Source of the DNA: Fonticula-like sp. SCN 57-25 | Taxonomy: Eukaryota > Nucleariida > Rotosphaerida | DNA length: 52,843 bases | Assembly: GCA_001724245.1 (NCBI GenBank) | Contig: MEDX01000029.1 | Coordinates: 1 to 52,843, forward strand | Direction of reading: 5' to 3' | Shown: positions 29,221 to 41,923 of the stretch, piece by piece | How positions within the stretch are numbered: the first letter of the stretch is position 1 | How the letters are laid out: each line of letters starts with the position of its first letter | Program-made: the position numbers and the translations under genes | The notes under the pieces: generated by a model | Databases searched by the model: none | What the model saw: only the letters and a program-made list of their open reading frames with translations | What the model was told of the DNA's origin: nothing

Positions 29221-31414
29221 CTATGAGGATGCCTCGAGCAGGGCGACCGTCTTTGACGCGAGCCGCGAGATTTCCGCGTCGGGGTGCGTCAATACTTGCC
29301 GCAACGCGGTCGCCACCTCTGTCGTCGCATTCACGCGGTCGCGCGCCGCCTGCATCTCGGCTACGAAAAGTGTCAGTTTGTGCGTAATTATATGAAAAAA
29401 GGGCGCACGGTTACGACAGATTTCGTAGATTGTCCATGTGGCAATGTGCGGCAAGGCGGGGTTGCTCGACTGGAGGAACTGCAGGAGGTAAACAGCGGCG
29501 CTGTCCCAGCATTCCATAAACTTTTGCGCTCCCACAGCTATGAAAAACACAAAATTGTAAGCAAAAAGCAGCCAAGTGGGATAACATACGCGACCCGACG
29601 AGGTTGCCCAGCGCGGCCGCCGCGTGCCCCTGCACGTCGGGGCTGTCGGACGACGCGAGCGCGACGATCTGCTCGACGACGCCCATCTCGGCGAGGCGTG
29701 TACACAGGGACGGCGACAGCGCAAAAACAGTGATGGCCGCGGCCACTTCGCTGAGCAGCTGCTTGGGCGCGTCGGGAAGAGAGAGCAGCGCCATGACGTC
29801 CTCGACGCCGTCGTACTGCAGAATATTGTCGCGGTTCGCGTCGGTGGCGGAAATGTTGCGCAACGTCGAGACGCAGTGGCAGAAAATGTCGTAAATTGTC
29901 CTATTCAAGTTCGCCGCTAAAAATAATATGGTACATTTAGCAAACTGAACTGCAAAACAACCGAGAAAAAAACCACAAAAAAGCGTACCTTGCCCGTGCT
30001 TTGAAAACTTGCGGATGACGTCGAGCAGCAGCTGTACGCAGTGGTTCTCCACGAGGTGCGCCTCATTGAGCGGGTGGATGCTGATATTGCGAAGCACGGC
30101 CACGGCCGCGACCAGCACGGCGGGCTGGTCCATCGAAAAGCGAATCAGCTGAAGCAGCGGCTGAACACCATTGCGCTTCACAATATGCAATTGATAATCC
30201 TCTGAGCAAAGATGTATGAGTATATGTGAAAGAAACACAAATAGACGCACCGTCAGAGGCAAGGTTCAATAGAGCGAGACACGCCTGAATCTGCAGCTGA
30301 CTGGACGTTGACGACAAGAGGCTGATAAGACCCGACAGCAGCTCGTCCACATGGGCAAGCAAGAGTCGCCGGTGCTCGCCTGCGCGCATCGTGAGCAAAA
30401 AAACAAAAAAATGTGCAAAAACGGACCGTCAACTGCAATATTACTGAGCGCGGCGGCACAAAAGTACTGCACGTCGGTCTCGGGCGACCTCAAGAGGCGC
30501 ACAAAAACGGCGAGGCAGCCGGCGCGCACGAGCGCGGGCCGGTTCTTGTCGGCGTGCGTCAGGTTGAGCAGCGCCCCCGACGCGTTCCTGACCGTCCGCG
30601 AGTCCTCCGAGTAGCACAGCTGCACGAGCGGCACAAGCGCGCCGGAGGAAACTATCCGGACCTTGTTCATGTCCGCCGTCGAGAGATCCGTGAAGCAGCC
30701 GCAGACGGTCCGCTGTACTTCGATGCTCGGCGACGAAAGTAGCTTGACGAGCGGATCAAGGCCGCCAAGCTCAACAATGAGCAGCTTGTTCAGGTCTGAG
30801 GAAGAAGAAAAAAAAATTGGTGAGGAAAGGGCGATGGAAAGGAGGAAAGATGCGTACCATTCACTGTCAAGTTGCTCAGGGCAAAGGATGCGGCGCGCTG
30901 AATCTGGACGTCGGACGACTGAAGAAGGCGCAGAATGGGATATATCAATTCACGTGTGGCGGGCGCATTATCTATGTCGCTGTCAGAAGCGAGAAATGCA
31001 GAAGGAAGCAGCATACCGGGCTTGATCACCTCTGAGAATGTCAGCGCGGCAGATCGCTGAAGCTCGACATTTGACGAAAAGCTCAGCGTTGTGAGCGCGC
31101 CCAGGGCCTCGCTCCAGTAAGCAGAGTCATTTGCGTGGTCTATTTCAGCAGTATTGAGTAAAATATTTGAAAAGCCAAGCAGATGCACGCACTGCCGAGG
31201 TACTGAAGCAAATTGGACACGGCATCGCGCTCTGCATCACCGAGCAGCGGCTCCCGCAGGTCCACCGCCTTGTTGGCTCCTAAACAAATACATAAAACAA
31301 AAGAAAGAAAGAAAATAAACAAATAAAAAGAGCATATTCCTCGTGAATTAGCTTTCACGATCAAGATGAGCCGCATGCGCCAGGGCACGTACGCGTGCTG
31401 CAGCAGTTGCCCAT
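29221..31414 (-). CDS. VAC8: Vac8-type armadillo-repeat protein
   Basis: Ten exons (31393-31414, 31193-31279, 31017-31139, 30858-30971, 30427-30795, 30251-30379, 29989-30201, 29590-29916, 29409-29537, 29221-29360) encode 550 residues. The 22-bp first exon encodes MGNCCST: Gly2 for myristoylation and two Cys for palmitoylation, as in fungal Vac8. EPLLGDAERDAVSNLLQYL follows, then about ten armadillo repeats (LQRSAALTFSEV, VQIQRAASFALSNLTVN, VRNASGALLNLTHADKNR, TDVQYFCAAALSNIAVD, QIQACLALLNLASD). In yeast it serves vacuole inheritance, fusion and nucleus-vacuole contacts. It is divergent from HSD10. The tail beyond the repeats (RLASKTVALLEASS) is short. Confidence 0.93.
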
Positions 31415-31605
31415 CCGAGCGTGCGGTAAACAACAACGTCACACTGACGAAAAATAATCAACCGTCCATTCACAGTAAAATCAACGCAAAACCTGCAGTA
31501 AACATTCGAATCGAGTGGCGTGTCAAGCGCGGCACGCACATACCAATTGTTTCGCTTCTCTCTCGGCAAGTGCGGCACAAGTGCAGACACTCCATAGACT
31601 AAAGG

Positions 31606-32559
31606 ATGCAGATCAAGGGTGGAGTATTCCTGATCACTGGCGGGTGCGCGCGCGATCACGATGTCGCAGGGATCTCACCAGCCTTGTAGCGCGTCGGGCC
31701 TCGGCGAGGCCACGGCATCGCTGCTCATTGAGCAGGGTGCATCGGTGACGCTTCTCGACATCAAGGAAACTGAGGGCGTCGATACGGCCGCGCGCCTCGG
31801 AGCGCGCTGCCTGTGGCCCGGCGAAACCGACATCACCAGCGAGGAGTCTGTGCAGGCGGCGATTGACGCCACGCTCCAAAAGTTTGGCAAGCTGTCGGGC
31901 GCCGTCAACTGCGCCGGCATCGGCATGGCCATGAAGGTGCGGATCCTTTCCTTTTGCCTTCCCTTTACCACCATGCTGATGAGTATTCGCCGCCGTGGTT
32001 AGACCGTGGGCAACAATGGGTACCCGCACTCGCTCGATGTCTTTGAGAGCGTACTGAGGATCAATCTGATCGGCACGTTCAATGTCTGCCGCCTCGCCAG
32101 CGCCGTGATGTCAAAGCAGACGCCCAATGAGGACGGAGAGCGCGGCGTCATTATTAACGTGGCGTCTGTGGCCGCCTTTGAGGGCCAGATCGGGCAGGTC
32201 GCCTACAGCGCATCAAAGGCTGGTGTCGTCGGGATGACGCTCACGATGGCGCGCGATCTCTGCGCTTTCGGCATCCGCGTTGTTACCATTGCGCCGGGCG
32301 TTTTCGGTGCGTACAGCAGCAGTTCTTCTGTGCGCATGCGTCTGATCTGATGCTGACACGCGTGACGATGATAGAGACGCCGATGATGGCGCTGGCGTCC
32401 AAAAAGGTCGTCGATGGCCTTACGCAGGCCAACGCGTTCCCGAAGCGCCTGGGCAGGCCCGCAGAGTTTGCCAAGCTGGCGGCAGGCATCATTGAAAACA
32501 CAATGATCAACGGCGAGACGATTCGAATTGACGCCGGCGTGCGCATGCCGCGCATGTAA
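31606..32559 (+). CDS. HSD17B10: HSD10-type 3-hydroxyacyl-CoA dehydrogenase (SDR)
   Basis: The 257-residue short-chain dehydrogenase acts in mitochondrial isoleucine and fatty-acid oxidation; in animals it is also part of mitochondrial RNase P. Exons: 31606-31643, 31690-31936, 32003-32306, 32375-32559. The NAD loop [11 protein letters not shown] spans the first intron. LLDIKETEG (NAD-type Asp), [31 protein letters not shown] with catalytic Ser, Tyr and Lys, and [14 protein letters not shown] are all present. The end [15 protein letters not shown]...[12 protein letters not shown] is typical HSD10. No long presequence is visible, as in animal HSD10. Confidence 0.92.
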
Positions 32560-32688
32560 CTTTGTTTCATTCTGAAAAAAGCGTACAATTGCCCTCTACA
32601 GTATTGCTTTATAATAGATAATAATAATAATGACAACTGGAACGAAAGTGTGCGTATTGGTATTGCGTTAAAATACATGAAATGTAGT

Positions 32689-32694
32689 GTACAG
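32689..32694. terminator. TGTACA between convergent HSD10 and MED31
   Basis: TGTACA lies 24 bp after the MED31 stop on the minus strand and 129 bp after the HSD10 stop. Confidence 0.35.
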
Positions 32695-32718
32695 AAAGAT
32701 GATACATGCCGACCCTAC

Positions 32719-33215
32719 CTACTCGAGCTCGCGTTTGATGCTGGGGGTGAGGGCGTTTGCTGGAGACGACGCGGAAACGGGCTTGGGGAGCTGGCCATTG
32801 TGCAGCCAGTGGAAATACTGCTGCCCGTGAATTTGAAGCAGCGTCTCTTTATGCGCGGCGCGGGAACGGAACTGCGCATCCTGCAGGGCATCAAGAAAGT
32901 AGAGACAATGGGGATACCTTTTGAACGCGTCAGTTTCAAGAAAGCGCATAAATTAAAGAGACGCACAAGAGGTACTTTGCATACTCGGGCCGCTTCCAGT
33001 ACTGGAGGTAGGCAAGGTAGTTGACAAAGGCAGGGTTCTGAAAGTACCGCTGCTGCGCAAGATCTACTCGCATGTTAGACGAAGGCCAATTGGCGCAAAT
33101 ACCACAACGCACATTGCAAATACGCAGGGTTTGCCATGCACTGTACAAACTCGAGCTCGAGCTGGAACCGGTTGTCGGCGCCCTCCTCGGGCAACGGTGG
33201 CGGTGCCTGCGCCAT
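32719..33215 (-). CDS. MED31: Mediator subunit MED31 (Soh1)
   Basis: Three exons (33113-33215, 32967-33063, 32719-32917; both introns 49 bp, gtgcgt) give 132 residues. MED31 is a small middle-module Mediator subunit needed for pol II transcription. It shows the near-invariant core: NRFQLELEFVQCMANPAYLQYLAQ, RYFQNPAFVNYLAYLQYWKRPEYAKYL and YPHCLYFLDALQDAQFRSR. The C-terminal 45 residues (HWLHNGQLPKPVSASS...) are less conserved. Intron 2 uses an AAAG acceptor. Confidence 0.94.
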
Positions 33216-33940
33216 CCTGCGGCCGACCGATAGACGTCGGTTTTGGTCGGTTTACAAAACCGACTGAAACGTACCAAGATGATTTGAACCAAAAAAGAGT
33301 AAAATTTGGCCGTGCAGGACACGAACAAATAGAAAGTCCGCTAATTACCTTATAGCGGTACAATACACTTGACTTGAGCGCCTTATTATGAAAGAAAGGG
33401 ACGATTTGGCGCACAGAAATGACGTTGAAACTGCCCTATCAGCTAGAAAAGGGCAATAGAGGCATTCGTCAATATGTAAAGTGTCGATGGTCAATAATAG
33501 GATACGCAAAATGCATATAATAAATAGTATGAAACACAAAGTAATCCTGCATTATAGAAATGAAAATTTTTGATATGCAACCGAATCCGAAATACCCAGC
33601 ACCTGCACTTTGAACTATATCTGCTCATGAAATTGGAACTCTATTCAAAAAGTGTTGTTTTCGAGAAAAAGTATGCAATGAAAATTTCCTGGTTTTAGCA
33701 CCAAAGGTAAGAGCGTGCAGTACAAGTACTACATGAGCATGAAAGGCCTTTTCAAGGGCTGCAGGTATAAGGTGTACCAAAAATAATGAAAAATTCATCA
33801 ATCCTTCTCTACAGAATCAACGGTAATTTCACAGAGTATTCAGTGAGCAATCACAAGTAAAAATTTTGATTGAAAAACCCATTCAAAAACCGACCAATCA
33901 CTTGCATCCTTGAGCAGTTGGCGCGCACGGCATCGTCGAC
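33216..33940. other. Long divergent interval with an AT-rich island
   Basis: No gene fits here. From about 33430 to 33900 the sequence is far richer in A and T than any coding stretch nearby, with runs such as aaaatttttgat. The plus frame from 33560 reads MKIFDMQPNPKYPAPAL, stops, and continues in broken open segments with low-GC codons. No known protein is evident. It may be a decayed insertion or an AT-rich regulatory spacer. Confidence 0.4.
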
Positions 33941-36900
33941 ATGACCAAGTCGCCTAGCGACGCGGAAAAGGTCGCGGAAGGCCGACGACTCGTACGTGTC
34001 CTTGTACGGCGTCGCCGTTCACTAACGCGTGCAATGCCTTATCTGTTTCCAGTTTTTACAAAAGAGGCTTAACCTTGCCAATAAGGCAAAGGGATCGGCG
34101 CCAGCAGTTCAAACGTACGCGCCATTTTCACCCATCCAACATTGGCCGATGCATTTGTCTCTTCTAACTTGTCGCGTTGCGCGCCCGCCTATCTTCTTCT
34201 TCATTTAGAACCCCGGCTGCAGACAATCATGTGGTATTAGAATTCGGCACCCCGACGCCAACGAAACAGGCATCCGTCGCCTCGGCCGTTGGCGATCTTT
34301 TGCAGCCCCTGCGGTCCCTCGCGGGCAATGGTGCGGGCCCGAACTCTGGCGCTGCACCCGACGCCGAGTTGGGCGATGCTTACGGTTTTCCCGCAATTGC
34401 GGGAGGCCGTAGCGCTGTGCAGTATGTGCCGCCGCCGGCCCATCCCGCTGCCCATCCCGCCGCCTCGGTTCCGACGTGGACGCCTCCGGTTCTGCCCGAA
34501 GCTGTCGCTGCGCCCGCACCGGTCTCTCACGGTGTCGCTGAAGCGTCGCAGCCATTTGTTCCGCTTACAATGCTTCACGGTTCCATTATCGAGCCCGAGC
34601 CTTTCGTCGATCACGTCGCCCCCAAGCTCAGCAGCTCCTTTTTGCCTCCGATTGAGCAGGGCGATGCCCTTGCTTCGCCCGTGGCGGCACCCGACGCCAC
34701 GCCCGCGTGGGCGTCGAGCGCGTCCATGGAACAGGCCCGTTTTCAGCCGACTGCCGCTGCTTCGCCCGAGCTCTGGTCGTCCATTTCGATCGATGGCGGC
34801 CACGCGCGGCCAGCCTCGGTCGATGCGCCCGTCGACGGCGATGCGCTGAGCATGTCGCCGACGCCTTTGGACGCGGACGATTTCCTGGCGACGTTGCCTG
34901 AGCCGTCCAGCCCGCCTGCGCTTGATGCGTTTGAGGAGAGCGAGCATGAGCCGTCCGTTCACGAGACGTCGCTCGCCGCCCCTGTGCCGCTTTTCTTCGC
35001 ACCGAGCGACCCCGAGGAGCAGAATGCCGCCATTTCGGCGTCCTTCCTCGCTTCCCCTGCGGCGTCGCACCAAGCGTCCATCGCTGCCGCCGACTCTGCC
35101 TCTCCCAACAAGTCGCTTCTCTTGTCGTCTGCCTATGCTGCCGATGCCGCCGAAGCCGACGACATTACCTTTGAGGAGCTCGACTCGGCACCTGCTCTCC
35201 CTGCTGCGCCCGAGATGACGCAGCAGCCTAGTCCCGCGCGCACCTTCCCTGGCGTTGCTGAGGGTGCTTCATTGACGGCGTCTACCGCCAGCCTCGTGCC
35301 GACACCAGAGGCGGATGAGCCGCGTGGCCGTTTCGAGGACGCAGAGCTGGTCGAGGCTCTTGGTGGCGTTTCGCCCGCGAGACTCCCTGCTGCTGCTGCT
35401 AGCGCGGCGACTCCCTCAAAGACTGCGTCTCCCGCAGCGTCGTTTGCGCCGTCGACGAGTTCCGCTGCCCCGCTGGCGGCCTCGTCAGTCTCGGCTCCGA
35501 CGTATGAGGCGCCGAAGCAGGCGTCCTTTGTGCAGTCGGCGGCTTCGTCGATCAAGTCGACTGGCGCCGCGGCTTCCCCGGCTGCTTCCCACGTGTTTGC
35601 ATCGCCTGCGCAGCCGTCGTTTTCGCAGACCTCCAACTTTGCCTCGCCCTTTGCGCATTCCGCCGGGTCGGTGGCGCAGTCTGCTACAACCTCTTATGCG
35701 CCGTCGCCCGCTCGCGATGAGGACGCCTCTCTCACGGAGGAGATTCAGGACGCACTGAACCGTTCGCAGGTGAGCTTTGCGCGCATGTCGTCCCTTTCGC
35801 AGTCGCTGCGCGCCATGCAGCCGTCGTTCGAGGCCTCTTTCCACGGCGCGGGCCATGATGAATCCGTGCTTGGTTCTCTGCCAGACTCTCTGTCCTCGTC
35901 GGTGGCGTCGTTCACCCCTGCCGCCGCGCCTGCTCAGCCGCGCGCCGCCGAGGCGCAACCCGCCCGCGTCAACGCCGGCATGACGTCTCACCTTCCTCTT
36001 CTTGCCCATGTCATTGAGCAATTCGAGGCCGAGATTGCCGTCACGCGCGAGGTCGGAGCCACCTTGCAGCACGTTGTTGGCCGCATGCACACGCTCATGG
36101 AAGACAAGCGCTCCCTGAACGGCAAGCTGCGCGCCATGAAGGAGCAGGTGAACAAGATGGACAATGCGCTCAGTCAGCGCCAGGGCGAGAACGAGATTTT
36201 GGAAAGGCGGCTTCGCGAGGCGCGCACTCAGATCGATGTTTGGGAGCGCCGCAGCATCGATGCTGCCAAGAACGGCGACGAGTTGGGCGCCAAGCTGCGC
36301 ATTTTCGAGCGCGAGAATGAGTTGCTCAAGACGCGCATCGACCAGGTAAGCACAGAGGCCGAGATCTTGAAGCAGGCCCAGAAGGAAAAGGAGATGCAGG
36401 AAATGTCGGCGGAGGAGCAGCTCGACGACCTTCGCCAGCAGCTTGAAAAGTGCCAGGCGGCCCTTGACCAGGAGCACGCCGAGCACACCATGGAAAAGGA
36501 GCGCCTCGCGACCCGCCTCGCCGAGAGCGCGTCGTTTGTCGAGACGCAGGCCGCCATCACGGACGAGTGGAAGTCGCGCGCCGAGGCCGCCGAGCGCGAA
36601 TGCCTCGCTTTCCGCTCAAAGCCGCAGGAGTTTGCCGAGCAGATTGCGCTTTTGGAGGAGCAGCTCAAGGTTCTTCGCGGCGAAAAGACCGAGCTTGCCG
36701 ACCAGCTGCACCGCTACAAGGTCGCGTCTCGCATGGAGGTCAGCCCCGAGCGCAAGCAGCTCGGCGTGTCGGCGCACCGCCTTGCGGAGCGCCCGCTCGC
36801 CGACTCACTGCGGAGCTCTGTCGCAGAGTCAGAGGTTAGCCTCAGCGACCTGTCGGGATCTTTCCAGCACACTGAGGAAGATGGCACGGCGTCCGACAAG

Positions 36901-39900
36901 CACAGACTGCCGCGGTCCGCCAAGATTATCCAGCGCCTCAGCGAGCAGGTCGCCGAGGCCCGGCAGGATCTCCGTCGCGTGTCGGGCGAGCTGGTCGCGT
37001 CGCAGGAGACGGTCTCAAAGCTGCTTGAGGAACAAAAGGAGCTCCGCTCGAGTCGCGTTCAGATGCAGTCCGAAGAGGTGGCGCGGCTCACGGCCGAGCT
37101 CGACGAGCAGCAGGTTTCCTTCCGCAGGCTCGGGCAGGAAAAGGTTGCGCTCGAGGAGCGCATCCGCGACTACGAGAGCGAGGTCAACTCGCTGCGCACG
37201 AGCCGCGCTCAGCTGAGCTCGCAGCTGCGCTCGGCCAAGGAGAGCGCCGATCACTGGCGGCTCGAGATCGACTCGCAGCGCGCGGCTTACGATGCGCTCC
37301 GCGTCATGCATGAGAACGCCACGGAGCAGCACATCCAGCTTCGCGGCGAGTTCCGCAAGGCGCTCGAGGAGCGCGACCAGCTGCAGGCCGAGATCGCCGA
37401 TCTGCGCGCGGACGGCAAGCCGGAAGAAGGCAGCGCCATGCGCAGCAGCGGCCGCACCAAGACCGTTGTGCCGCTCGGCGAGATCCGTACTGTGTACGTC
37501 AAGGACGAAAAGGCGATTGCCGAGGCGCAGGAGGCGCTTGCGGCGGCCCGCGAGGCCGAAGCCGAGGCCGAGTCCAAGGTCAAGAGCCTTGCCATGGCCA
37601 TCGACATTATGGGCAAGGACCTGTCGAGCCTTCGCACTGAGCTGAACCTGTCCAAGCAGGAGCTCGAGCGCGTCAAGAGCGACCACACTCTTACGGTACG
37701 TCGCAATTTTTGTAGTAGTTTTTGTTGCTTACGCTTTTTTTGCAGCAAATGACGCTTGAAAGCACTTCGGCAGAGCTCAGTTTGGTGAGGCAATCGCTTG
37801 CTGATTCGACCGCCACGAACGCCGACCTTGTGAGCGACAATCAGCGTCTGCGCACGGAGCTTGAGGAGCACCGCCTCGCACTTCCTCTGAGCGGCATCGC
37901 CCAGCTCGAGTCCATGCTCAGCAACCTGCGCCAGGAGAACCGCACCAACCAAAAGGAGCGCCAGATTGCGATGCAGCTTGTTGAGGAGCAAAAGGCGCTC
38001 GACGAGAGCGTGCTGAGGACCGAGCGCGATATGCTCGTGGACCAGGTGGCGCGCCTTTCAAGCGTGAACTCGGACCTGCGCCGCTCCCAGCGCGAGTTTG
38101 CGACGCAAGTCGAGCGCTCCATGCCCGACCCGTCGCTCCTGCGCTCGCAGTTTGACACGCTCGAGCGCACCGCGGCCGTCGTTGCTGCCGAGCGCGATTT
38201 GTTAAAGTCAAAGCTCGCCGAGTCGCAGCAGGAGGTGAACAGCCTTCGGTCAAGCTTGCAGCCGCGCGTGGGCGACGTCGACGAAGAGTTGCCCGAGGAC
38301 GCGGGCGACGCGGGCTTTGACCTTGACCGGTATGTTGAGCCGATCAGCGACGACGGCGAACTGCACGACCTTGACGACGCGAACGACTCGCGCGACCGCG
38401 CCACGAGCTTTGTGGTGCACCAGGATGTTGCCTCCCCGTCGCTGCTCGCCGTGCAGCGCATTCGCGCCGCGCAGGCGATGGAATCGATTGTCGAGACCGA
38501 CTTTGAATCCTTAGATGACATTGAAGTTGGCGAGGATTCGCTGCACATTGCGCCGGCCGCTGCTGCGCGCGGAACTGGCGCTGCGCCCGCCGCGCCGCCG
38601 ACGCGCGACGCCCTCACGCGCGCCATCCTTGAGGACGCGGCCGACCGCCACGAGAATGTCGACTCGCTTCACGCGTGGATGGAGGACGTCCCGCCGACGC
38701 CCGTGCGCGAGGACGCGCTCGCCGCCTTTGCCAAGGCCCGCAGCGCACCCGCCACGATAGAGGAAGAAGAAGAGGAAGACGGCGGCGAATTCGAGTTTTC
38801 CGATATTGAAATTGCCGAGAACCATTTGCAACAGGCGAGCGACGACGACGACGGCTTTGCCGACATTGAAGACTTGGCCGTGGACGTTGCCGCCGAATCA
38901 TCTCGTCTTCACGGGAGCGGCATGTCCATCGGCGGCGTTGGAAGCAGCGCGCCCATCAGTGCCCCGGTCAGCGCGCCTGTCACAGCCCCCGCTCGCGCGA
39001 CGGCCAACCGCGCTGGAACGATCACGCTCGAGGACTGGCAGCGTCAGCAGACGGCGACGTCGATGGCTGCGCTGGCGGCGTCGGTGCCGGTCGTCCAGCG
39101 ACTCAGCTCAAAGCCGCAGGCCGCCAAGCCGCAGGCCCCCGCTGCTGCCGCCGCGCCCGGCCTTCAGCGCTGGATGGAGACGCAGGCCGATGCCGACGAC
39201 GGTTTCGACTGGGACGACGACAGCGAGGAGCAGCAGCCGCAGGCCCGCCTGCCCGCGCGCGCTTCTGCGCTGCCGGCGGCCGACGATGACGACGATATGG
39301 ACGCTGACTTTGAAGGGCTGGACGACCGCGGGCCGCTTGCCATGAGGCCTCCGCCTTCGCACCTCGAGCAGCTGCAGCGCGACCACGTTGTGCTTCAAAT
39401 GTCGCATATGCCGAGGGCAGCGGGTGGCGCTAACGTCGAGCGCACGTCGCCGTCGTCGCTCAACTCGGACGGCGAGCCGCGCGGCGACGGCCTTTCAATC
39501 AGCGAGCTCGGCGTGTCGGCCGCCACATTTGTGTCGCGCGACGCGCCCTTGTCGCCCGTCCGGCGGCCACGCGAGCTGACGTCGTCCGCTCCCGACCCGC
39601 CGACGCCCACGACGCGGCACTCGTCGGCTTCGTCGTCGACGACATCGGCCAACTCGTCTCGTCTCGGCGTCTTTGGCGGCGTGATGGCTTCTGCGTCTTC
39701 GGCGCGCGTCATGATGCCTTCGCAGCTTTTGTCCTTCACGTCGGGCCGCAGCACCGTGTCTGCACGGGGCGAGAACGGAATTACAGCGCACCCGCGGTTG
39801 CTCGCGTCGGCGCAGGCCGCGCACGGCAGCTCGAGGGGCATCATCGACATTGCCGACGGGTCGCTTCAGGGTAGCAATTACCTCCTGACGCCCAGGGCAG

Positions 39901-40157
39901 ACATGGGTCTCATCCTCACCAACCAGGCAGAGGTCGCCGAGACGCAGCTCAACGACGGGCTCAATACATATCTGTACGACCTCGTGCAGACGAGCCTTAC
40001 GAGGTCGCAGGAGAGGCCGCTGCCCCCGCCGACATTCCCGCAGCAGTCGCAGCCGGCGTCGCCGACGCCAGCGGGCACGCGGACAGACGCGCTGGTAGAG
40101 TCGCCACTGCACACGAGCGACGAGGGAAGGCGGTCAGCAAGGAGACTCTTTGACTAA
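33941..40157 (+). CDS. Giant coiled-coil protein (2003 residues)
   Basis: Four exons: 33941-33991, 34053-34114, 34209-37695, 37746-40157. The first 37 residues form a basic helix (EGRRLFLQKRLNLANKAKG), a little like the GM130 N-terminus. Residues about 40-630 are disordered and Ala/Ser/Pro-rich. Residues about 630-1370 are almost unbroken coiled coil (HVIEQFEAEIAVTREVGATL, ENEILERRLREARTQIDVWE, RLAERPLADSL, LEERIRDYESEVNSLRTSR). Acidic disordered sequence follows (EEEEEEDGGEFEFSDIEI, DDDDGFADIEDL), with repeated DDGF/DDDFEGLDD modules. A golgin, a centrosomal scaffold or a cytoskeletal tether would fit; nothing decides between them. Exon 3 alone is 3.5 kb. Confidence 0.75.
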
Positions 40158-40320
40158 AAGTGTTTTTCCCAATTTTCCGCGTGGGCTTTTCTCTTCTTTT
40201 TGGTGCATGGCGCTGTCTTATTATGCGGCCGCTATCGCCGCCCTTGATCATTGTTCCACATTTATTATGTTTACATATAAACTCCAATTATCTCACAAAT
40301 ACAAAAGTACTCAATGCAGA

Positions 40321-41923
40321 CTAGTCCTCCTTGGCGCGAAGCTCCTCGGGGTTAAAGTGCCGCGCGGCCACGTCGAGCGTCATCATGGGGACGACGAGGA
40401 GGCACGCGAGCGTCATGAACGCGACGGTCGGCCCGAAAGACCAGTAAAGGAACGAGCACAGCAGCGGCCCGGCGGCGCGGCCGACGAGGCCATAAGCACG
40501 AAAGGCGCCAATCGACGCGCCACTAAAGTGCTCTGTCAGCAAAAGAAACATAAAAAAGTTGTTCGTACCGCTCGCTCTCGCTTGCCACGATGGATACGAG
40601 TGACGTGAGCGTCGGGACGACGACAGCGGACGCGTATCCAAAGATGACCGACGCCGCGACGATCCAGACGGTCGACTTGCCATGGGCAAACAACAGGAGC
40701 GACACGAGGAGAGCAATGATGCCCGATCCGCAAATGGTCTTCACCTCTGCGGCGCGTCAGTCGCAGCGAAAATGAAAGTCAATGAGCGCACCTTGCATCT
40801 GCTTGAAGCGGCGCACGTACGAGCCCTGCAGCACGACGGCCACCACGCCGATGAGCGCGAGCAGCTTGCCATTGTCCATCGTGCTAAAGCCATATTGGTC
40901 GCTCAGGAAAAAGGTCAAATTGTACTCAAAGCCAGCGAAAAGCGCAAGGAAAACGCAGTGCGTCAATTGAAGCAGCCGCTCTGCGTCGCCGTGCGGCCGC
41001 GCGGCATCGGTAGCCTTGGGCTTTTCGACGGCCTTGACGAACGCGGGCCGCGTCTCTGGCAGCGCGACGGCCGCGATCAGGGCGCCCAGCGCCGCCACAG
41101 CAAGCGACACGAGCGCGGCAAAGCCGAACGGGTTCCCGGTCGCGGCGCACACGCGCTCGGAGAGCGCAAAGAGCGGCGCGGGGAGCGCACGAGAGGCCGC
41201 GGCCGGCATCAAAAGGGCACCGAGGAGCGGGCCAAAGACAAAGCCGAGCGAGAACGCGGCGCCAATCATTGCCTTATTTGCAAAACAGTCAGCCAATTAA
41301 AACAAAGCATATATCTGCGTACCATGGCGCGCGTGCGGCCGAGGGATGTCGAGACGTCTGACGCGATCGTGTGCGACAGCTGAGTTAACCCGCGGCTGAT
41401 GCCAGAGAAGAATCGCGAAGCGACAAAGAGCGGGAACTGGTCCGCAAAGAGCCACGCAACGAGCGACAGCAGCGTGCCAAGCTCGCAGAGGAGCACAAGC
41501 GGGCGGCGGCCGTGGCGATCGGCGAGGCGGCCAACTGTCACGGAGGTAATCAGCTGAAGAACAGCGCCGAGGGAGCCAAGAAGGCCGCCCATCAGCACAA
41601 TGTCCGCTTCACCGGGATGCTCGACATCGCGCGATACATACGAGAGGTAGGGGCGGAACCAGTGGGCCCACTCGAGCATGCTGCTAAAGAGGCCATCCTA
41701 CGATGCAAGCAGTTAGGCAACCGGATCCAGGATGACGTGATACGAACCCCGCCATCGGCCTTGTGGTATTGCGCAATGACATTAGGGAGGAGCCTATTGA
41801 ATTAACTCGACGCATAAGCTTAAGAAAGGAACATGTGGCCGCGACGCACGGGAGGAGGATGGCAAACGAGATTAGATCGCACAGTAGAACCACAAAGATG
41901 GTTCCCAGGGCGCGCGACGACAT
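40321..41923 (-). CDS. Major facilitator superfamily transporter (MFSD10/TetA-like)
   Basis: Six exons (41850-41923, 41748-41793, 41323-41697, 40792-41272, 40569-40746, 40321-40522) encode 451 residues with about 12 membrane helices. The helix 2-3 loop LADRHGRRPLVLL is the MFS motif A, and SRFFSGISRGLTQLSHTIASD, GAAFSLGFVFGPLLGALL and SERGASIGAFRAYGLVGRAAGPL match the antiporter motif C region and its C-half copy. The closest type appears to be MFSD10 or bacterial tetracycline exporters; the substrate is unknown. In exon 6 the nearer acceptor (ctgacag, 40533) puts a stop in frame. The farther one (ctttag, 40523) restores the SERGASIG motif, so I used it. Confidence 0.82.

Noticed and set aside
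35485-36486. 333-codon open frame antisense to the coiled-coil gene
   Set aside because: Leu/Arg-rich shadow of Glu/Ala/Gln codons; the plus strand carries a continuous, spliced coiled-coil frame.
40523-40568. Frameshift in the MFS gene at the exon 5-6 junction
   Set aside because: The nearest acceptor breaks the frame, but the ctttag acceptor 10 bp farther on restores the SERGASIGAFRAYG motif, so no frameshift is needed.
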